64,000 nucleotides of DNA. Source: Fonsecaea monophora (Eukaryota; Ascomycota; Eurotiomycetes; Chaetothyriales; Herpotrichiellaceae). Positions 57,636 through 64,000 of the stretch are shown here, piece after piece. The first letter of the stretch is position 1; each line of letters begins with the position of its first letter. The stretch covers positions 413,554-477,553 of the forward strand of contig NW_019173942.1 in the NCBI RefSeq assembly GCF_001642475.1, written 5' to 3'. The notes under the pieces are model-generated. The model saw nothing but the letters and a program-made list of their open reading frames with translations, was not told the origin of the DNA and did no database searches. Made by a program: the position numbers and the translations under genes.

Positions 57636-59604
57636 ATGGCTACAACCTCAGCTGAGGGCCTGCATGGCTTCCTTGAAGCCATGGGAATTGAAGATCCCGG
57701 CTTTGTGTCGGCGACGACAGACCTTTATACCAATCCACTGGCCATCTACTACTCTCATCTAGCTGAGCTTATCGTCCAACTCACGGACTGTGAAAAGCAG
57801 ACCGCCTACAAGTCGATCGTTTGGGCAAATGACATGACCCATCTGGTGGTTGTGGCGCCTCGCCTTCGACTCAAGGGTGTCGACTCCGAAGATCTCGCGG
57901 CCGATTTGCAGCAAAGAGTCAGTTGTCCCTGTTTGCTTCTGGGACGGACGTTCCCTTTCGCACGACCTTTGCCGCTGACTATTGAAACAGTTTCCGGAGT
58001 CCCCTCTCTTCGGACACCCTGTCAACGACGGGATCAACCTCCTATTTTACTTTGCGAACACTAACCTCGCCCGCCTTTTGCTGTCCTATATCATTGACCG
58101 TGGATCTTCATACGGTAACACGCTACTTACCGAAGCTCCCACCGAGACTGAGGCGGACACGAAAGCGCGTAAGGTCATTGTTGAATTCTCGTCGCCAAAC
58201 CTGGGGAAAGCCTTTACTGGCCTACACTTGAGGAGTACGATCGTGGGGACTTTCATAGCCTCCATGTACGAGAGATTGGGGTGGGATGTGACGAGGATGA
58301 CTTTTCTTGGTGACTGGGGCAAGCATGTCGGGCTTCTGGCAGCCGGCTGGTCGCGGTTCGGGTCAGACGATCAATTCGACGCTGATCCTCTACGACATTT
58401 GCTTGACGTGTACGAACAGATTGAGGATCTCTTCAAAAAAGAGCAGGAAGCGGCCAAGAAGAACCCCGAAGGCGAAGATGGCGCCGAAGTGAGTCACGAG
58501 ATCGAAGCAGAAAGAGACGACTTCTTCAAGAAACTCGAGGACGGCGATGAAGATGCCCTGGCTTTGTGGAAAAGGTTTCGTGAAGTCTGCATTACGCGAT
58601 ACACCGAACTTTATGCCCGACTCGGTGTGAAATTCGACGATTACTCGGGTGAGTCGGATGTCTCTCACGAGACTATTGAAGAGGTCGAGAATGCGTTGAA
58701 GGAGAAGGGAGTCTACCGGGAGAGTGATGGTGCCTGGGTAATTGATATCAACAAAAACGATGAAAAGCACGGGGCGGCCATCGCGCGGTTTCGTAACGGC
58801 ACCACGACATACTTGCTCCGAGATGTTGCGGCGGTCTTGGAGCGCAGCAAGAAATATTCCTTTGACAAGATGATTTACGTCGTGTCGGCGCGGCAGACTA
58901 CTCACTTTCAACAAGTCTTCAAGGTCCTCGACTTGATGGACCGTTCTGACTTGGCGCAACGACTCGATCATGTCGGCTTTGGCGACGTACATGGCCTCGT
59001 GCCGAAAGAAGGAACCAGTGGCCTCCTTTTGGGCGACATTCTAGACCAATGTCGCGATGCAACTCAACTGGCGCTGGGCACAGACGAAGAGGCAGCTCAG
59101 CTGTTTTCCGAGCAAGACCCGCTGAAAGTTTTTGATGCCCTGGGGGCTACCAGTCTCATGGTCGACGATCTCTCTACCAGACGCGGCGGCACGTTCAACT
59201 TTGACCTCAACAAGCTGGCAAACACCAGGGATTATACTGGCTTGAACCTTCAAAAATGGCACACAAAGCTCGGATTGAAACTCAGCGGTGTCGAGATCGA
59301 TCGTGCGGAACTCGAGAGCACAGATTACAGCATGTTCGATGGTGAAGACAATACATACGCCGACATTCTCAGGCTTCTCGTCCAGTTCCCCGCGATCCTG
59401 AAGACGTCGTTTGAAAGGTTGGAATCCGCTCAGATTCTGACATTCCTGTTCAGCATCATCGACCTCTTGCCCAGTATCTGGGAAGATGAGGCCGAGGCCG
59501 AAGGCTCTGCTCGAAGCCTAGCCAAACTGGCATTCTACAAATGTTGCCACATTGTGTTGGAGAATGGAATGAGGACGCTTGGGCTGGTGCCTCTGTCGGA
59601 TTGA
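57636..59604 (+). CDS. arginyl-tRNA-synthetase-like paralogue with degenerate signatures
   Basis: Two exons, 57636-57917 and 57991-59604 (AGA|GTCAGT, AACAG|TTT), give 631 aa, close to full-length cytosolic ArgRS. The N-terminal additive domain (NPLAIYYSHLAELIVQL, FGHPVNDGINLLFYF), the class-I catalytic fold (VEFSSPN, MYERLGWDVTRMTFLGDWGKH, ALWKRFREVCITRY, SGESDVSHE, YLLRDVAAVLER, YSFDKMIYVVS) and a C-terminal DALR-type helical domain (ILRLLVQFPAILKTSFE, ILTFLFSIIDLL, NGMRTLGLVPLSD) are all recognisable. However, the HIGH element, HAGHLRST in ordinary ArgRS, reads TGLHLRST. The KMSKS-equivalent loop (GMSTRKG in yeast) reads GLVPKEG. The conserved DTGPYLQYAH reads DYTGLNLQKWH. Aminoacylation by the standard mechanism is doubtful. 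It is a diverged paralogue, perhaps neofunctionalised; frame and domains are intact, so it is not a simple pseudogene. It lies directly after the CorA-like gene. Confidence 0.9.
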
Positions 59605-61257
59605 TACCCAAGCCCAGCATTCGACTTGGGGGTCCCTGGCCAGAGTCACCGCAGGCTTACGCAGACCCTTCGCAGGATGCTTCGACTATGTTTGAGATGC
59701 CTCTGTACAACTGTCTCGATGACTGTACGCTACGTAGGGTGGCTTTTGGGATTTCTGTCCGTTCGCTATTCGATGATTCAGATCAATTTCGGTAACCTGT
59801 CTACATTAACTTTTTGCTATCTTAGCGAGACCGTCTGGATTTGATGAACTTGAGCCTCATTCTGCACCAAAAGTCCCTGTCGGTGTCGCCTCGCTGGACT
59901 CTTCGAGGCTAAGCAGTATCCCTGGATCACATGGAATGAACTCGGACTATAGAGATACCCAAGCGGACGTGGCCTGGCACCTTTTTCCATTCACTGCCGG
60001 ATATTTTGGGCATTGAAAGGTTGCTACCAGCAAGGCGCCTCGCCAAAGCATTCCTTTTGTCTGTTTGCCTTGCGCTAATGCACGCTTGGTGCAGAGGGGC
60101 CTGTGGATTGCTGCTGGGTACCGAATCTAGGCTCTCTCGAGACATTTTGGGCTTCGATTATTATTTCCGACCTTTCCAAATCCCTTCTCGACAACTGGTC
60201 ATTTGATATGGATCCGACCAAGCCGGCCAGCGCATTGCACGTTGCCATGCTCTACTCGCGTCAACTAGACAGTGCCCAAGCACAACCCGCAGGGCGCACC
60301 TTCAATCACGTCTGTTGCTGCCCGAACAAAGCACCCAATGGTTTTGTTCGCGATTGCCTGGTGTCCAGTTGGTTACTCGCATCCCCCGAGGAGGATGTCA
60401 CCTGTTCAAGACGGCTGGGCAGAGCTCTGGTTGCCCTTTGGGCTGCATGACATGCTCTAAACGACCGAGAAAGCACACGCATGCGAAAACGACCATGCGA
60501 GCGGGATATACCTCGTTCTGACGATGAAGCGGCCGAAACCGACTGCCCCTCCCTGGAGTTCTGAGGCGGGCCTTTACAGCGCCGCCGCTGCAGAGTCCAG
60601 TTGATGCCCGAGACATTTAGTCCATTGCGTCCCTGCAGGCTGGAATTCTGATTCCTACCCATCCTTCCGAAGGCCAGGATCCCTAGCTCACTGCTACTGG
60701 GAGGCAATTGTATCTACCAAGCTAGACGACTCAGTTTCGATTTAGCAGTGTAGCTTTCGACGGGCCGTGCGAGAAGGTGCTCTCCGGTGGCTGCTCTCTT
60801 CTGCAGACCGCTGAACGGACCCTCCCTTGCTAAATCCATCTGGTCTATCTATGTGTGCATGTGTATCCCAGGCTCATCGGTGAGGAACGTACTCGAGCCT
60901 GCTCGCAGGTGCATTTCGTCGTTTGCAGCTCCGCCAACAAGAATCATGATTGGATGTCACGAACTGTTACTGACCGGTGAGTTAACAGAGACAAGGACGG
61001 TCGATGCATCATGCCCTTGAGCTCGAGGTAAGTCTGCTTCACTTTGCCATCCACTCACAAACTCCCACGCGTCGCTTGTCAAGGTTGTTCCATTGGCAGC
61101 GAGCCGGTCTACTCGCATGCGACACCGAGCTTGAGGCTCTACAAGGATTATGGCGTGCCATGAGTGAATATACATAGGGTTTGTTTTCTTTCTTCGTTTA
61201 ATCAAGAATTCCCATTCTTCTTGTTACTTTAGAACCGAGAAAGGCCGTTTATGAGCC
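59605..61257. other. intergenic interval
   Basis: 1.65 kb with no gene I can support. Frames on both strands are short, mutually overlapping and without domains. Confidence 0.55.
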
Positions 61258-62602
61258 ATGGATCCCCGTCACCGTGGACTATATGTCCGGTCAGTTCTCA
61301 CAGTTGCCCTGATATCAGCCGTCTTGCTAACCAGTCCTTAGGTGGTGCCAGAGTCCGCGGGTCAAGTTATTAGTCGGCGAAGATGACGGCACTCTTAGGG
61401 GATTCCTCATCCCCGAGGAGTTTCTGCAACGTCGCTCGAGAACCCTGCGAGAGCAAATTGCGGAGCTCTCACCGTACTCTGCTACAAGAGAAATTACACT
61501 CCTCGAGACCGGTGCCCAGACAATGGAAGAGTTCTTCATCTGGAACTTCTGCCCGAATCCTCAGCTCGAAGACCGGTTGAGTTTCAGCGAGGTTGTCCAA
61601 CTTGGGGTCTTCGCCTGGAAGTACCAGGTCTCGGCTCTGAGCAACCAGGTGACCGACATGATCCGGCACAACCTCGCAAACAATGAGTGGAAGTTGGAGG
61701 CCGCTATCGTGGACGCCATCTATCAAGCAGCACCCAACAAGAGTCCGCTCCGAGAGGTGATCAAGGCGGCATTGGGTCAGGTGCCGAGAGGTAACATCGA
61801 TGGCGATGAGTGGGAGAGGACCTATAAGCGCAATTCTGACTTTGGCTGGGATCTTCACAAATCCAACGACAAGGAGTGGACGGCCAAGGACTATTTGACT
61901 GGGTCTTGCCGCTTCCATAACCATGACGAAATCAAACGTCGGCAGAGCCTGTGTGATGGATGTCCCTATACACAAGAAGACTGCTATCCCCTCTGGGGGG
62001 AGGACCCGGAGCAAGAGCAGGATCCAAAAGTCTATGAACGGCCCCAAGAGACGCCTCCAAATGAAGATTATGTCAAGGAGGACTGGAATGTGGTCCCTGT
62101 GGCAGAGAACTTTGAGGAGCCTCCAAAGATGCAGGCATCTGAAGAAATGGATAGGCTCGAGCCTGTCTTTGAGAATGCGCCAGAACATGCACCAGAACTC
62201 AAATTCGACGATGTCGTCCCAGTTGTTGAGGCGAATGGAGTCGCCCATGACAGTGTTCCCGTGGATGCAATAATCGAGGAGGGTGACGGTGCGCGGACCC
62301 CACATGCAGACACCAATGGAGCCAAGAACCACTTGTCCCATGATGAGGTCGTGTACGAGTCGGCGTTTGGTGACGCATGCAGCGACGAGGGAGTTGCGGC
62401 GGCGAATGGCGTCGTGACTGTCGGGCTCGAAGAGAGGGGTGCTGAGGCGGTGCATATGGAAGCCATCAACGGTGAGGATCATCCCAGTCCCAGCGAAAAG
62501 ACGAAGAAGAAGAAAAAGAAGAAGAAGAGAATGAGTATGAGTTTCGACAACGACAGCGTCAACGTCAATGAGGTGCCGGTGGCCAACTCAGTGAGTCTGT
62601 GA
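61258..62602 (+). CDS. BTB/POZ-domain protein with Cys/His motif and Lys-rich tail
   Basis: Two exons, 61258-61289 and 61342-62602 (GTCCG|GTCAGT, CTTAG|GTGG), give 430 aa starting MDPRHRGLYVRWCQSPRVK. The first 110 residues match the fungal BTB pattern: VKLLVGEDDGTLRGFLIPEE, SRTLREQIAE, EITLLETGAQTMEEFFIWN, FSEVVQLGVFAWKYQVSALSNQ. Next comes a conserved helical part (LREVIKAALGQVP) and then a Cys/His cluster, CRFHNHD...CDGCPYTQEDC, which could bind zinc. The last third is acidic and low-complexity and ends with about nine consecutive Lys/Arg residues before MSMSF, a probable nuclear signal. BTB proteins usually dimerise or bind Cullin-3; the exact partner is unknown. Starting at the ATG at 61523, inside the domain, would truncate the BTB fold, so the spliced start is preferred. 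Confidence 0.82.
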
Positions 62603-63335
62603 CTGCGGAGGATGGAGATTGGTATTGGACCATGGAAAAGGGTTAATGGAATGGTGGGAGGAGGAGTTTATGTTTGTCAAGGTGTCTTTCTTCTCTCTCT
62701 CGCTCTCTTTCTCTATTACCCAGAATGTCAACGCTAGTGAAGGTGTTTCATATGCACGAGGCGTTTTAGGTAGTGTAGCATGGCATAGCAAGCGTGGTAT
62801 AGGATGGGATAGGAAAATCACAATGGAACAAAAATTGAGTTGGGGGTTCATCTTCCGCACCGACCGAGTACTACATGAACTACATCCCTCTCTCACTCTC
62901 TTCCTCTTTCCCTCGCTAGCTCGCGGGTTTCGATGGCTCACTCTCTTACTCCCCTTTCGGTGCGCAGCCTTGCGGACTCGGCCCTTGCAGCCTTAGTTTT
63001 TTTGCTACCCCAACTATTGAACGCAATGTCGTCATTTGAAATCAATAAACTCTGATCGACTACAAAAGTCCCCGTTCCATTCAAAAGTCTTTCTACAGGT
63101 GCGAGGACGAAATTCCCCGACTCTAGCTTGTGCAGGCCCTGACCTTTCAAGGACCTTACCTTAAAGGAACATTCCCCCGCAAAATCCAACTGCGTGAAAG
63201 TTTCTATCAATAGGGCTCACTTGTCTGGACTGGGTTGGGCGGTGCGGTTCGTCTTTCTCGGTCAGAGAGATCCAATTTCATCCTCCGGGCTACGGAGTGT
63301 GTTGTCCGTCCGACTGGAAAAAAAGAAAGGAGAAA
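62603..63335. other. intergenic interval
   Basis: About 730 bp between the BTB gene and the terminal low-complexity frame. A CT-rich tract lies at 62688-62712. No gene is supported. Confidence 0.5.
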
Positions 63336-63860
63336 ATGCCACCCTCACCACAAGCAGTGACGGACGGGTCCAAGACGTGGTCTCCCTCGCACTTGTTCTC
63401 GAGCGTCGTCGAGGGGAATGATGAGGCAACTTCGACAATGGCTTCCGCTCCCGCTCCAGCTCCAAGGGTCTGGGACAAGATCCACGCGCACCTCCAGGCA
63501 AACGAGTTCCGCGCCGCCATCGCCTCGGCCTTTGAGTTGCCCGCCGGCGACAACTTCACGTACCATGCCACGGCGTCGGTGAACCTCGCGCAGGCAGAGG
63601 CGGCGATTCGCGCTGGACGGGTCAATGGCTTGCACGGGTGGTATGTCGAGCGTGTTTCGCCTCCACCTGTACCTCCGTCTGCGCCGGCAACTGGTGGTAG
63701 TGACGGTGTCGGCGAGAATGAGCATGGGCATGATGGGGATGGTGAGAATGATGATGATGATGACAAGAACAACGACAGCGACAAGAACAACGACAGCGAC
63801 AAGAACAACGACAGCGACAAGAACAACGACAGCGACAAGAACAAGAGCAGAGACAAATAA
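63336..63860 (+). CDS. hypothetical protein with C-terminal (DKNNDS)n repeats, doubtful
   Basis: A 174-codon frame from the ATG at 63336 (MPPSPQ); the frame is open 13 codons further upstream. The middle part has a credible folded segment (VWDKIHAHLQANEFRAAI, then LAQAEAAIRAGRVNGLHGWY) that I do not recognise. It is followed by a Pro/Gly/Glu linker and about four copies of the hexapeptide DKNNDS. A minus-strand frame covers the same stretch for about 200 codons but is Ser/Val/Leu low-complexity. The gene may continue by splicing beyond the repeat or out of the window. Confidence 0.45.
   Translation: MPPSPQAVTDGSKTWSPSHLFSSVVEGNDEATSTMASAPAPAPRVWDKIHAHLQANEFRAAIASAFELPAGDNFTYHATASVNLAQAEAAIRAGRVNGLHGWYVERVSPPPVPPSAPATGGSDGVGENEHGHDGDGENDDDDDKNNDSDKNNDSDKNNDSDKNNDSDKNKSRDK
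63768..63844. repeat. 18-bp tandem repeat (GACAAGAACAACGACAGC)
   Basis: About four uninterrupted copies of the 18-bp unit, a multiple of three. It encodes DKNNDS in the plus frame and continues as decayed AAC/AAG-rich sequence to the window end. The window ends in an A-rich tract. Confidence 0.9.
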
Positions 63861-64000
63861 AACAACAATCGCAAGAACACCGACGACTACAAAAACAAAC
63901 ACACCCACAAGAACAGCAACAACAACAAAAACCGAAACCACCACAAAACACAAAAACACACAAAAAAGAAAGAAAACAACAAAAACAAACAAAAAAAAAA

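Noticed and set aside
61469..62482. 337-codon minus-strand frame over the BTB gene
   Set aside because: Antisense shadow; the plus strand has a recognisable BTB fold and a consistent splice structure.
63345..63992. 215-codon minus-strand frame at the right edge
   Set aside because: Val/Phe/Cys low-complexity translation of the AAC/AAG repeat tract.

Overview
This is a eukaryotic nuclear window from a filamentous ascomycete (Pezizomycotina; the gene set suggests a eurotiomycete-like lineage, but the species cannot be fixed from sequence alone). The evidence is short GT-AG introns of about 45-160 bp in most genes, intact fungal orthologues (lipin/Pah1, TAF9, Thg1, a Tma23-like G-patch protein, a G-protein alpha subunit), long non-coding spacers and no bacterial operon structure. 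There is no CRISPR array, rRNA gene or convincing tRNA.

Region 1 (1-11.9 kb) is gene-poor. It holds a broken AAA-ATPase exon (about 798-1301), one bZIP factor (5098-5945, minus) and long stretches of simple TAGG/GGTA-type words and microsatellites. Region 2 (12-32 kb) is a conserved housekeeping and signalling block. It contains a G-alpha subunit, a small protein packed with RRxS sites, a glutathione peroxidase with a possible mitochondrial N-terminal extension, a small membrane protein, lipin and TAF9 sharing a divergent promoter, a secreted L-asparaginase, and a large membrane-anchored FN3/coiled-coil protein. Thg1 (tRNA-His guanylyltransferase) follows at 32.4-34.1 kb, then 3.4 kb with little coding signal and a 13-bp minisatellite.

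Region 3 (37.5-47.7 kb) is the most pathway-like part. It encodes an aldehyde dehydrogenase, a bZIP regulator with a DUF3425-type C-terminal region, a classical SDR, a Baeyer-Villiger monooxygenase (its fingerprint motif is present) and a zinc-dependent medium-chain alcohol/polyol dehydrogenase. These fit an oxidative route of alcohol to ketone to ester, then alcohol to aldehyde to acid, with its own regulator. The esterase that would complete the route is not visible here.

Region 4 (47.9-64 kb) starts with the Tma23-like protein. Next come two diverged CorA-like membrane proteins, one with five introns, all phase 0 (49919-52292), and one with none (55274-57136), flanking a tiny Cys-rich zinc-binding-type exon. 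An arginyl-tRNA-synthetase paralogue follows (57636-59604); it keeps the overall fold but has lost both class-I signature motifs. The window ends with a BTB-domain protein (61258-62602) and a low-complexity reading frame ending in an 18-bp repeat.

Exon borders were placed by hand from reading-frame continuity, GT-AG sites and family consensus recalled from memory. No database search was run.
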